Source: JANMEB01 sp041745295 (GTDB lineage Bacteria > Planctomycetota > Planctomycetia > Pirellulales > Pirellulaceae). Taken from it: a stretch of 64,000 nt of DNA. Below, piece by piece: positions 9,308 through 17,094 of this stretch. The notes beneath the pieces are model-generated. The model made no database searches and was not told where the DNA came from. It was given only the letters and a program-made list of their open reading frames with translations. The translations under genes and the position numbers were made by a program. The first letter of the stretch is position 1. Each line of letters starts with the position of its first letter. The stretch spans positions 56,341 to 120,340 of the forward strand of contig JBGTJE010000043.1 in the NCBI GenBank assembly GCA_041745295.1, written 5' to 3'.

Positions 9308-9387
9308 CACTGCGGATGAGTTCGCCCCCTCGCTAGCCCCTGCAGGCACCGAAGCGTCGGGGGAGGGAATCGCATCGCGAGCTTCGT

Positions 9388-11124
9388 TTATTGTTTGTCG
9401 CCGCGCAGTTTTTGATAGTATTCGCGCAGATGTTCGCGCTCGGCTTTGGTCAGTTTTTGATCCTGCTGGGGATCGACGTCGTCGGGATTCGACGCTTGAA
9501 TCTGTTGTTTGATCGATTCCCGCGAGACGCCGGGGGCGTTGGGGCCTTCGGCCGTATCGTACTTTACCGTCTCGCCGGGCCGAACGTTGGAACGGACTTG
9601 AGAGCGATAGACATTCGCGGCGTCCTCATCGAGCGGTCGCTCGCCGATCCCCTGCCCTTCTCCCATTCCATCGCCCGGCTTTTTCGATTTACCTTCACCT
9701 TGACATTTTCCCTTGAGGCCTTGAACTTGTTCAGCCATTTCGTCCAAGCGATTGCACTGACCCATTTCGGCTTCTAGGTCGGCGATCTGTTCCGCCATTG
9801 CCTCCAGGGCGTCGAGATCATTCTGAGAGGGCGATGCGTCACCTTGAGGTGCGTCTTGCAATCCGGCTTCGGCGGATTTTTGCCCTTGGGCGGATTGTTG
9901 GTTGGGGTCGGCGGGTTTGAACGGATCGGGCGGTCCATTTCCTTTCGAATGTGCCGAGTTCTTGGAGAGTTGGTTCGCCGCTTTGCGCATTCCGCTAGCG
10001 AGCTTTTCCAATTGCTCCATCTGGCGACGGCTCTCCTGCAAATTCTCCAACTGTCGCTTCAATTGTTCAGCGCGATCAGAGTTGCCATCGGCTAGCGCCT
10101 TTTCGAGGTCATGCGTGAGGTCTATTTGCTTTTGCTCAAAATCGGCTTTCGCCTTTTCCAGCGACTTGGCCATTTCGGCTAAGTCCTTGCTGATTTTCTC
10201 CAACGATTCCTGGTCCATTCGTCCGGACTTCAGTTTGTCGATCAGATCTCGCATCGCATCTTGTGCCTCGTCCATTTTTCCCTCGCGGAGCGCATCGGCC
10301 AACGATTTGGCGAAGGCATCACGGGCATCGAGTCGACTCAGTTCGCGTTTGAGCGAGTCGACGTCGCCAAGCTTTGCGCGTTGCTGGTCGATCTCTGCCT
10401 GCATGTCGCTCAGGCGAAACAGGACTTCTTTTTTGTTGTTGAGGTCTTGGTTTGCCAAGTCATCGAGCTTCTGGGCAATGAATTGCTCGATCTGGGCGAG
10501 CGGGTCCTCGTTTTCAGCCAATTTAGGTTGGCGTTCGAGCTTCATTTTCGATTCGCGCGCCGCTTGGATGATTTGATGCTTCGCGTCGGCGGTGAGTTTT
10601 TCTTCGTGGGTTTGCGGAGCCAGGGCCCGATTGCCGATCAGTGACGCGGCGACGATGGCCAGCGCCGGAATCAATACGGAGTAAGCCCACTTGCCGACCC
10701 GAATCGGAAATTTTTCCGAGAGGTCCAAAGCGTCGGCGCGTTTATTGGCATCATGGAGCAAGGCCAAGCCGGCGGGGCTTTGTTGCAACGGCCCATCGAT
10801 CGCGAGGGCACTGGAGAGCCGCTCGCGCAACCGGAATCGGCTGTCGACTTCCATGGCCAGATGCAGCGTCGATTGCCTTCGCCAAAGGGCATACGCCGCG
10901 GCCCCGGCTAAAGAAAAGCCAATCGAACCGCCGATCCAGCTCCAAAACCAAACCTGAGTCGCGTCAGGACGTTGCAAGAACTCGATCGCCCAAATCTTGG
11001 GAAAAGCAATCGCCGCAACCGCAATGAGCAGTGTCCCGATCGCGAGGCCAAGAAAACACTGGAGCAAAGTCGCCAGAAACAACCGGCGTCCGGCCTGTTG
11101 GATGCGACGATGGAGAATGTTCAT
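9388..11124 (-). CDS. Membrane protein with long coiled coil and Gln-rich C-terminus
   Basis: This protein of about 578 residues starts at ATG 11124 (GGAA upstream; a TTG at 11142 is possible). Two N-terminal transmembrane helices (about 14-41 and 58-80) and a third near 150-170 precede a long Glu/Lys/Ala/Gln-rich region (about 190-390) with heptad-like spacing. A low-complexity Gln/Gly/Asp/Pro segment follows, then a conserved-looking tail (KLTKAEREHLREYYQKLRGD). The layout recalls the DUF4175-like or CHASE-less coiled-coil membrane proteins that planctomycetes encode near MoxR/VWA systems. No such partners are next to it here. I cannot name a function; a scaffold at the cytoplasmic membrane fits. 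Confidence 0.8.
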   Translation of the reverse strand: MNILHRRIQQAGRRLFLATLLQCFLGLAIGTLLIAVAAIAFPKIWAIEFLQRPDATQVWFWSWIGGSIGFSLAGAAAYALWRRQSTLHLAMEVDSRFRLRERLSSALAIDGPLQQSPAGLALLHDANKRADALDLSEKFPIRVGKWAYSVLIPALAIVAASLIGNRALAPQTHEEKLTADAKHQIIQAARESKMKLERQPKLAENEDPLAQIEQFIAQKLDDLANQDLNNKKEVLFRLSDMQAEIDQQRAKLGDVDSLKRELSRLDARDAFAKSLADALREGKMDEAQDAMRDLIDKLKSGRMDQESLEKISKDLAEMAKSLEKAKADFEQKQIDLTHDLEKALADGNSDRAEQLKRQLENLQESRRQMEQLEKLASGMRKAANQLSKNSAHSKGNGPPDPFKPADPNQQSAQGQKSAEAGLQDAPQGDASPSQNDLDALEAMAEQIADLEAEMGQCNRLDEMAEQVQGLKGKCQGEGKSKKPGDGMGEGQGIGERPLDEDAANVYRSQVRSNVRPGETVKYDTAEGPNAPGVSRESIKQQIQASNPDDVDPQQDQKLTKAEREHLREYYQKLRGDKQ

Positions 11125-11281
11125 GTTGCGTTCCGGAACCAAAGCGATGCGGTTCGCAAAATTGAGTGCATCCCATTATACGCGGATGAACCGGCCTTTG
11201 GGGTGGCAACACGCGTATTCCGTGGCAATGGAAGCCTGACGCTCGAGCAAAAAGCCGCATCACTATCGTTCAATTCTTGCC

Positions 11282-11454
11282 GTAGGTCTCGCGAGCCGAG
11301 CGAGACTTTGACCTGCCAACTAATTCGCCAATCCCAATCGCGTATCGTATTGATCGCCGCTCAGGAAAATTCGGCCGTCTTTGTTGACGGCGAACGCCAA
11401 TTGAGTTGGGACAACCGTGATTACACAATGTCTCGCTCGGCTCGCGAGACCTAC
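11282..11454. repeat. Repeat family A, inverted pair, copy 1 (173 bp)
   Basis: The left unit (11282-11306) begins GTAGGTCTCGC and forms a hairpin with stem GTCTCGC/GCGAGAC and a 7-base loop. The right unit (11430-11454) is its exact reverse complement and ends in CTAC. The unique 120-base interior is not shared with the other copies. It fills most of the 352-base spacer between the genes at 11124 and 11477; I see nothing else there. Confidence 0.85.
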
Positions 11455-11476
11455 TCGGCCATGTCATCGACAAGCC

Positions 11477-11716
11477 TTACGGCGGATCGTAGCCGCCGGG
11501 ATGCCAGGGATGGCAGCGGCAAATTCGGAGGATTCCGTTGAAGCTGCCGCGCGTTGCGCCATATTTTTGAACCGCCTGAATAAAGTAGTTGCTGCAGGTT
11601 GGCGTGAATCGACAACTGCGCCCCACGATTGGGCTGAGCGTAAGTTGGTACAACCGCACGATGAGAATCAACACCATCGCGGGCAGTTGCCAAATCCACT
11701 TGAGCACAATGTTCAC
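11477..11716 (-). CDS. yidD: Membrane protein insertion efficiency factor YidD
   Basis: A 79-residue protein that helps YidC insert membrane proteins and associates with the cytoplasmic face of the membrane. The family core is complete: LIVRLYQLTLSPIVGRSCRF, TPTCSNYFIQAVQKYG, and a C-terminal CRCHPWHPGGYDPP. The start is taken as GTG 11716 because its GTG overlaps the TGA stop of rnpA as GTGA, a standard coupling arrangement. Longer frames start upstream inside rnpA and are unlikely. rnpA and yidD adjacency is conserved across bacteria. The usual next genes (yidC, jag) and the preceding rpmH are absent here. Confidence 0.93.
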   Translation of the reverse strand: MNIVLKWIWQLPAMVLILIVRLYQLTLSPIVGRSCRFTPTCSNYFIQAVQKYGATRGSFNGILRICRCHPWHPGGYDPP

Positions 11717-12075
11717 GGTCGTCGCTCCAAGTCTTTGACCAGGCGTGCAGAAAGTTTGGCGAGCGATTTCAGAATCTCGTGGAAGTCGCAAACCGCGCCT
11801 TTGCGTGGACGGACGACCAAGTCGATGTCGCGGGGCAAAAGGTGCTTGGAACGGCGAAACGCTTCGCGGATGACGCGTTTCCAGCGGTTGCGGGTGGGCG
11901 AGTTCCCAACTTTCCGCGAAAGCGAGACTCCAAGTCGCGGATAGCCGAGCTCGTTCCGCCCCGCGTGGATCACGAGTCGTGCGTCCACTGCCTTGACGCC
12001 GGCGGCGTACGTTCGGTCAAAATCCGCTTGGGCGCGAATTCGATGGATTCGTGGAAATGTCTCGTCGGCACTCAT
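11713..12075 (-). CDS. rnpA: Ribonuclease P protein component
   Basis: A 120-residue basic protein that binds the RNase P RNA and helps remove 5' leaders from pre-tRNAs. The RNR motif region is clear (NSPTRNRWKRVIREAFRRSK, residues about 58-77), preceded by LGVSLSRKVG and followed by IDLVVRPRKG. Length is normal. It starts at ATG 12075, and yidD overlaps its stop. rpmH, which precedes rnpA in most bacteria, is not found in the 100 bases upstream; instead there is a hairpin repeat and then rng. Confidence 0.93.
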   Translation of the reverse strand: MSADETFPRIHRIRAQADFDRTYAAGVKAVDARLVIHAGRNELGYPRLGVSLSRKVGNSPTRNRWKRVIREAFRRSKHLLPRDIDLVVRPRKGAVCDFHEILKSLAKLSARLVKDLERRP

Positions 12076-12132
12076 GCGGATTCGAAATTCGTAATCGAGT
12101 CCGTCCTAGGCTCGCTGGATTGCCAAATTCGT

Positions 12133-12158
12133 GTCCGTCTGAAGAGAGACGGACCTAC
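12133..12158. repeat. Single GTAG-headed hairpin between rng and rnpA
   Basis: Arms GTCCGTCT and AGACGGAC flank a short loop, and CTAC follows. On the minus strand this reads GTAG followed by the hairpin, the same layout as families A and B. No second unit was found next to it. It lies in the spacer of the rng-rnpA transcript. Confidence 0.6.
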
Positions 12159-12175
12159 GCGCGCGCTGCGTTCTT

Positions 12176-13753
12176 CTATTTGGGCATTTTGATCTCGTTG
12201 CCGTTTTTGTCGCGGCAATCCAATTCCAAATGCTCGGGAAACAGGGCTTCGCTGCCGAGGATCTGAATCGAAAGACTGCCTTCCGATTCCAGCATGCTCA
12301 GCTCTTTGCGCTTTTTGTTATTGAGAATCGAAGCGACTTTGTCATTGACGCGAACCGTGACTCGCGTGGCATTGGGCTGTTGAGCGGCTAGCATCAACAT
12401 GCGGATCACGTCCAAGCCCATCGTCTCTTCGGTTTTGACGACTCCGCGGCCAGAGCAGCAAGGGCACTCGCTATACGTGCTGCGCTTGAGGCCTGGCCGA
12501 ATCCGTTGCCGGGTCATTTCGATAAGTCCAAACGGGCTGGTCCGCAGGATTTTGGTCCGGGCTCGATCGCGTTTCATCGCGTCGCGGAATGCGTGTTCGA
12601 GGCCGCGGCGATGCCGCTCGCGGCGCATATCGATAAAGTCATTGACGATCACGCCGCCCAAATCGCGCAGCCGCAATTGGCGCGAAATCTCCTGGGCTGC
12701 CGCCAAGTTCAGTCGGTAGGCGGTTTCTTCTGCCGAGTCATCGATTCGGAAGCTGCCGCTGTTGACATCGATCGCCACGAGCGCTTCGGTTTGATCGATA
12801 ACGATTGAGCCCCCTTCCCGGAGCGGGACTTCGCGATGGTTGATCAGTGCGATTTCCTCTTCAAGTTTGTACTTATGAAACAGCGGGTCCTTGCCTTCGT
12901 ACAACTGCAAGTTAGCGACGTGGCGGGGCATGACCATCTTGAGAAACTCGCGCGCCCGTTCGAAGCCCGTTTGGTTGTCGACCAAGATAGTCGTCACATC
13001 CGAGGTCAAGATATCCCGAATCGTGCGGATGAGCATGTCGCTCTCTTCGTAGATGTCGACGGGCCCTTCGTGCTTCTTAATTCGCCGCGAAATGGCTTTC
13101 CACAAGCGGAGCAAATAGGCCAAGTCCCGCGAGAGATCCTTGCGCATCCGGCCTTGGCCGGCGGTCCGGACGATGAAGCCCAGTCCGCGCGGTGGTTGGA
13201 GTTCCAGCAAGATGTCGCGCAGTCGCCGCCGTTCATCCTCGTCGTCGATCTTGCGCGAAACGCCGACCCGCCCTAACGAGGGCATCAACACGAGGTACCG
13301 TCCGGGGATGCTGATATAGGTCGACAGCGTCGGGCCCTTGTGGCCGATGCCTTCCTTGATGACTTGGACCAGAACCTCGTCGCCGCGCTGAAAGATCTCT
13401 TGGATCGGAGGCTTGTTGCGCGGCCGATAGCTTTTGGGGCGGCGTCGTGCGCGGCCCCCGTCCTCATCGCGATCATCCTCTTCGCCGTATCGTTCCGGAT
13501 CAAATCCGCCCTGGCGATAGTATTGCGGTTCGACGTCGCTGATGTGCAGGAATCCGTTGCGGCCTACTCCAAAGTCGACGAACGCCGCTTGGATACTGGG
13601 CTCCATGTTGACGATTCGGCCTTTGTAGATGTTGCCGGCGTAGTTGTCCTGGCTGGCGCGTTCAACATAGAGTTCCTCTAAGCGACCGTCCTCGACGATC
13701 GCAATCCGACATTCTTCGGATTGCGACATGTTGATCAACATTTCTTTTTTCAT
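12176..13753 (-). CDS. rng: Ribonuclease G/E family endoribonuclease
   Basis: A 525-residue single-strand-specific endoribonuclease for rRNA maturation and mRNA decay. The start MKKEMLINMSQSEECRIAIV at ATG 13753 matches planctomycete homologues; longer upstream frames are discarded. An S1 domain covers about residues 35-130, interrupted by an acidic/Arg insertion (about 75-105). The catalytic core has LVAIDVNSGSF and VNDFIDMRRERHR with the Mg-binding aspartates, and a CPCCSGRG zinc-link CxxC pair near the C-terminus. The long RNase E scaffold tail is missing, so it is RNase G-like. It sits downstream of ptsH with an unusual 423-base gap and upstream of rnpA. Confidence 0.92.
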   Translation of the reverse strand: MKKEMLINMSQSEECRIAIVEDGRLEELYVERASQDNYAGNIYKGRIVNMEPSIQAAFVDFGVGRNGFLHISDVEPQYYRQGGFDPERYGEEDDRDEDGGRARRRPKSYRPRNKPPIQEIFQRGDEVLVQVIKEGIGHKGPTLSTYISIPGRYLVLMPSLGRVGVSRKIDDEDERRRLRDILLELQPPRGLGFIVRTAGQGRMRKDLSRDLAYLLRLWKAISRRIKKHEGPVDIYEESDMLIRTIRDILTSDVTTILVDNQTGFERAREFLKMVMPRHVANLQLYEGKDPLFHKYKLEEEIALINHREVPLREGGSIVIDQTEALVAIDVNSGSFRIDDSAEETAYRLNLAAAQEISRQLRLRDLGGVIVNDFIDMRRERHRRGLEHAFRDAMKRDRARTKILRTSPFGLIEMTRQRIRPGLKRSTYSECPCCSGRGVVKTEETMGLDVIRMLMLAAQQPNATRVTVRVNDKVASILNNKKRKELSMLESEGSLSIQILGSEALFPEHLELDCRDKNGNEIKMPK

Positions 13754-14176
13754 GACGCAGTGTTCTCTCAATGGGGTGTGCCCGTGCGACCTGGCAACGG
13801 GCCAAATAATGTTTATGGTTCCAGTTTCGCCGGACCAAGACTCGCGCTGGCGAATGCATGCCGAGCGGATGATCCGGGACGAGATCGGCGAGCGCCCGAA
13901 CGGGAACCGCCGATCGAAATTCCAATTGGCTTTGCAACGGACGAGCCGTTGAAGTGCCGACGGATTCCGCGACGAACCCACGGTCGAACCGGGGCGAATG
14001 CGGCGAAAAGGCGGCGTAAAAAGAAGTTGCGGCGAACCGCGCGAGAGGTGATTTGTCCCGGAGTGCGCGAACCCCCAATCCGTCGCCGGGCCGTGCCGGA
14101 GATGCGAACCGATTGGGTGTCGTGCGGGTGTGAGTCATTGTTTTACCCGTTGGAGTCGACTCCAGCGGCACTTTTC
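13754..14176. other. 423 bp leader region upstream of rng
   Basis: No coding frame is convincing. The tight spacing of hpf, EIIA and ptsH ends here. RNase E transcripts in other bacteria carry long 5' leaders through which the enzyme controls its own mRNA, so this may be a regulatory leader or hold a separate rng promoter. I see no strong promoter or hairpin. Confidence 0.35.
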
Positions 14177-14476
14177 CTATGTGGACGAACCACTTTCGTG
14201 TTCTTCGGGAAACCCGGATTCGATCAGCGCCGCGAGGGCGTTGATGGCCGCGTGGGAATCGAGCCCAGTTCCCTCCAGGGAGACTCGGGTTCCTTGCGCG
14301 GCGCCTAACGTCAAAATCGACAAGATGCTTTTGCCGTCAATTCGCATGTCATCCTTGATTAGTTCGATTCGGCTTTGGTACTGAGAAGCCATTTCAACGA
14401 ACAATTTAGCAGGGCGCAAGTGCAAGCCCGGCGAATTGACGATCGTAACAGTGCGGGAGTAAGTAGTCTCGGACAT
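14177..14476 (-). CDS. ptsH: Phosphocarrier protein HPr
   Basis: A 99-residue PTS phosphocarrier. The phosphorylated histidine is His19 in NSPGLHLRPAKLF. The region IDGKSILSILTLGAAQGT holds Ser50, the equivalent of the HPr kinase site Ser46. The C-terminus has a short Glu/Ser tail. It follows the EIIA gene by 22 bases, so the two are probably cotranscribed with hpf. No ptsI (enzyme I) or sugar-specific EIIBC gene is in the window, so the phospho-chain must be completed elsewhere, or the proteins serve regulation only. Confidence 0.93.
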   Translation of the reverse strand: MSETTYSRTVTIVNSPGLHLRPAKLFVEMASQYQSRIELIKDDMRIDGKSILSILTLGAAQGTRVSLEGTGLDSHAAINALAALIESGFPEEHESGSST

Positions 14477-14498
14477 ATCGCCGTTTGCGCCTCGGCAA

Positions 14499-14975
14499 TC
14501 ATGACACGTATTGGTTGTTGTCGGCTTCCTCCAAAATTTGTCGGATGTCCGCGGCCGTCTTGGCCTGTTTGAGAAACTTGCAAAACGTCTCGTCGTGCAA
14601 TTGTCTCGAGATATTCTCCAACGCCCGCAAGTGATCCCCCGGTCGATCGGGTGGCGAAATCAACAAAAAGACCAATTGGACCTTTTCGCGGTCCAAGCTC
14701 TGAAAATCGATTCCGTTCGAACTAATCCCCACGGTGCCGATCAATTGATCGACGCTGGGGTGTTTCGTATGCGGGACCGCGACTCCGCGCCCAATCCCCG
14801 TGCTGCCGAGTTCTTCTCGATTCATAATCGCGGCGAAGATGCCCTCTGTCTCCTCCGCGCGAATCCGACCGTGTTCCACCAAGCTCATGACCAACTCGCG
14901 GATGACGCCTCGTTTGTCACTCGCGGTCAAATCCGGAATGATGGTTTCGCTCTTTACAAAGTCTGAGAACTTCAT
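14499..14975 (-). CDS. ptsN: PTS EIIA domain protein (fructose/nitrogen type)
   Basis: A 158-residue stand-alone EIIA of the mannitol/fructose/Ntr fold. The active-site histidine is about His69 in GRGVAVPHTKHPSV; the following LVFLLISPPDRPGDHLRAL block is standard. The start is ATG 14975 with AAAGG 9 bases upstream; the upstream-extended frame overlaps hpf and is not conserved in character. It lies between hpf and ptsH as in the hpf-ptsN-ptsH clusters known from other bacteria, which suggests a regulatory EIIA-Ntr role rather than sugar import. rpoN is not next to it. Confidence 0.9.
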   Translation of the reverse strand: MKFSDFVKSETIIPDLTASDKRGVIRELVMSLVEHGRIRAEETEGIFAAIMNREELGSTGIGRGVAVPHTKHPSVDQLIGTVGISSNGIDFQSLDREKVQLVFLLISPPDRPGDHLRALENISRQLHDETFCKFLKQAKTAADIRQILEEADNNQYVS

Positions 14976-15033
14976 GAATGTGACCTTTCTTCGAGATCCG
15001 ACCGACGGTCCGTCGGGCGGCGAGACCGATCGG

Positions 15034-15369
15034 CTACTCTTCCGACGTGGACTCAAAATGTTTGTTTGATTTACCGCGATGTTCTGTCAGTTTTTCTTTG
15101 TGTTTACGCATTTGCTGTTCGAGCTTTTGAATTACTCGATCCAAGGCGGTCAGGACGTTGACTCCGCTATCGGCGGCAAAGAAATCGTTCGTCTCTTCGG
15201 CGGTTACGCGGAGTTCAACCAAGGGAGATTCGCTGTGCTCCAAATCGACGATCACGCGAATCGCGGTCGTTCGATCAAAGAATCGCGGTAGGCGTTGGAC
15301 CTTGTCGCGGATAGTTTGTTGAATGGTGTCACTCAAGTGACCGTGCTTGGTTGAAATCGATATTTCCAC
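15034..15369 (-). CDS. hpf: Ribosome hibernation promoting factor, short form
   Basis: A 111-residue protein of the HPF/YfiA family, which binds the 30S decoding region and silences ribosomes in stationary phase. The pattern VEISISTKHGHLSDTIQQ, LPRFFDRTTAIRVIVDLEH and DFFAADSGVNVLTALDRVI is typical. The C-terminal dimerisation domain of long HPF is missing. No ATG exists at the N-terminus; GTG 15369 or TTG 15387 must serve, and GTG puts the start at the conserved beta strand. It heads the EIIA-ptsH transcript, 58 bases before EIIA. Confidence 0.88.
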   Translation of the reverse strand: MEISISTKHGHLSDTIQQTIRDKVQRLPRFFDRTTAIRVIVDLEHSESPLVELRVTAEETNDFFAADSGVNVLTALDRVIQKLEQQMRKHKEKLTEHRGKSNKHFESTSEE

Positions 15370-15758
15370 CCTGAGACCGCCCCCCAAAAAACCAAGCCGA
15401 CGGAGCGGCTGGATTGAATCGATGCATAATGCGAACCCATATTCTAATGGGATTGTGTTTTTTCGACAAATCCGTCTGGCGGAATCGAGGGAATCGGCGA
15501 CAAGCGAAAAACCCGCCGTTAATCGCGATTGGGGGTCGCGTTTTTTGCCCGTCGACTATTTTTGTCCCGTTCAACGGAACCGCGCGGCACGCAGACGACC
15601 TCAGAACCGCTCTCAAATTGGCCGAACCGCCGCAAGCCAAAGCCCCTTTCGCGCGGCAGGTAGACACGAGTCTTTTCCGGTACTACCGTTTTGAAGATGG
15701 AACTCCAAGGTATCGGTTTCAACCCCCAGACTAGAGCAACGAGTCCCCAAGGTGCCAT
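15370..15758. other. Divergent intergenic region between hpf and oxidoreductase
   Basis: This 389-base spacer lies between divergent genes and should hold both promoters. I could not pick a convincing -35/-10 pair and see no repeat family. AAGGTG before ATG 15759 is the ribosome-binding site of the oxidoreductase. Confidence 0.4.
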
Positions 15759-17093
15759 ATGTCCAAGAACATCAGTCGGCGGCGGTTTATCGGCGGTTCG
15801 TTGCAAATCTCCGGGGGGCTGGCGGCTGCAATCTATCTCGGCGGCAGCCCGGTCCTGGCGTCCACTTCTCCCAATGAAAAACTCAATATCGCGGCGATTG
15901 GCGTTGCCAACAAAGGCCGCCACAATATCGACCAGTTGCTCGAGCATAACTTCGTGGCGATTTGCGACGTCGACGAAAACTATCTCAACGAAGTCGGCAC
16001 CTTGCTTCCGAACGTTCGCAAGTACCGCGATTACCGCGAGCTGTTTGACAAGGAAGCGAACCAGATTGATGCGGTCGTCGTTTCCACGGCCGACCACACA
16101 CACGCCCCGGCCACCAGCGTCGCATTGCAATTGGGCAAACACGTCTATTGCGAAAAGCCGTTGACGCACACCGTCGCCGAAGCCCGAACTATTGCGCAAC
16201 TTTCCCAGAAGCAAAAGGTCGCTACGCAAATGGGAATACAGATCCACGCCGAGGAGAATTATCGGCGGGTCGTCGATTTAGTTCGCTCGGGCGCAATTGG
16301 CGAAGTCGTCGAAGTTTACAACTGGTGCAACAAGGGCTGGTCGGACGGACGCTTCAATCCGAACAGCGGCCCGGCTCCGGCACATTTGAATTGGGATTTG
16401 TGGTTGGGTCCGGCCGCCGAGCGACCGTACAGCGATAACTTGCATCCGGCCAATTGGCGCCGGTTTTGGGATTTCGGCTCGGGGACTTTTGGGGATATGG
16501 CTTGCCATGTGATGGACTTGCCTTTCTGGGCTCTCGATCTCAAATCCCCAACCAGTGTTCAGTGCGAGGGCCCCGAAGTTCATCCGGTTGGCGCACCAGC
16601 TTGGTGCCGCGCAACGTATGAATTCCCGCGCGAAAACAACTCGACGTTGAAATTCCATTGGGCGGACGGAGGCGAAAATTTTGACTTTGTTAAACAGACC
16701 AAAGATGCCGAAGGGAAACCGCTGTCGGATTGGGGCTTGGGGATACTGTTTGTCGGCAAGGACGGAATGCTGGCCGCCGACTACGGGCGCCGAATCCTGC
16801 TTCCGGCGGACAAGTTTAAAGATTTCCACGAGCCCGAACCCACGATCGCGCCCTCAGTCGGGCACTGGAAGGAGTGGACCGAAGCGTGCAAAACGGGAGG
16901 TCCGACGAGCTGCAATTTTGAATACGCCGGAATGCTCACCGAAACCGTGCTGTTGGGAATCGTCGCGTTTCGTAGCGGAAGCCGCATCGATTGGCGCGCC
17001 GAGCATCTAACAGCACACGACAACGCCGCTGCTCAACACTTCATTTCCAAGAAATATCGAAAGGGATTTGAAGTCGTGGGATTGGAATCTTAG
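15759..17093 (+). CDS. Gfo/Idh/MocA family oxidoreductase with Tat signal
   Basis: A 444-residue NAD(P)-dependent dehydrogenase-like protein. The N-terminus has a twin-arginine signal (SRRRFIGGSLQISGGLAAA). The Rossmann domain (about 38-160) has LNIAAIGVANKGRH, AICDVDENY and the EKPLTHT motif that carries the catalytic-region lysine. The C-terminal domain holds GSGTFGDMACHVMDLPFWAL, typical of the planctomycete/verrucomicrobial exported subfamily. These proteins probably act on sugars or sugar derivatives in the periplasm; the substrate is unknown. The next gene starts one base after its stop, so both are translated from one mRNA. Confidence 0.9.
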   Translation: MSKNISRRRFIGGSLQISGGLAAAIYLGGSPVLASTSPNEKLNIAAIGVANKGRHNIDQLLEHNFVAICDVDENYLNEVGTLLPNVRKYRDYRELFDKEANQIDAVVVSTADHTHAPATSVALQLGKHVYCEKPLTHTVAEARTIAQLSQKQKVATQMGIQIHAEENYRRVVDLVRSGAIGEVVEVYNWCNKGWSDGRFNPNSGPAPAHLNWDLWLGPAAERPYSDNLHPANWRRFWDFGSGTFGDMACHVMDLPFWALDLKSPTSVQCEGPEVHPVGAPAWCRATYEFPRENNSTLKFHWADGGENFDFVKQTKDAEGKPLSDWGLGILFVGKDGMLAADYGRRILLPADKFKDFHEPEPTIAPSVGHWKEWTEACKTGGPTSCNFEYAGMLTETVLLGIVAFRSGSRIDWRAEHLTAHDNAAAQHFISKKYRKGFEVVGLES

Positions 17094-17094
17094 C

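Larger units (their letters stand above)
8276..9387. other. 1.1 kb spacer with palindrome and gene remnant
   Basis: No intact gene is seen. The segment holds a GTAG-headed palindrome at 8370-8401 (arms GCATTTG and CAAATGC), a likely coding remnant at 8886-9143, and a family K repeat at 9257-9307. Short open frames on both strands elsewhere have no recognisable motif. The length and the remnant suggest a decayed locus. Confidence 0.5.

Noticed and set aside
13662..14171. Minus-strand frame between ptsH and rng
   Set aside because: Arg/Pro/Ser-rich with no motif, and it overlaps the conserved rng start.
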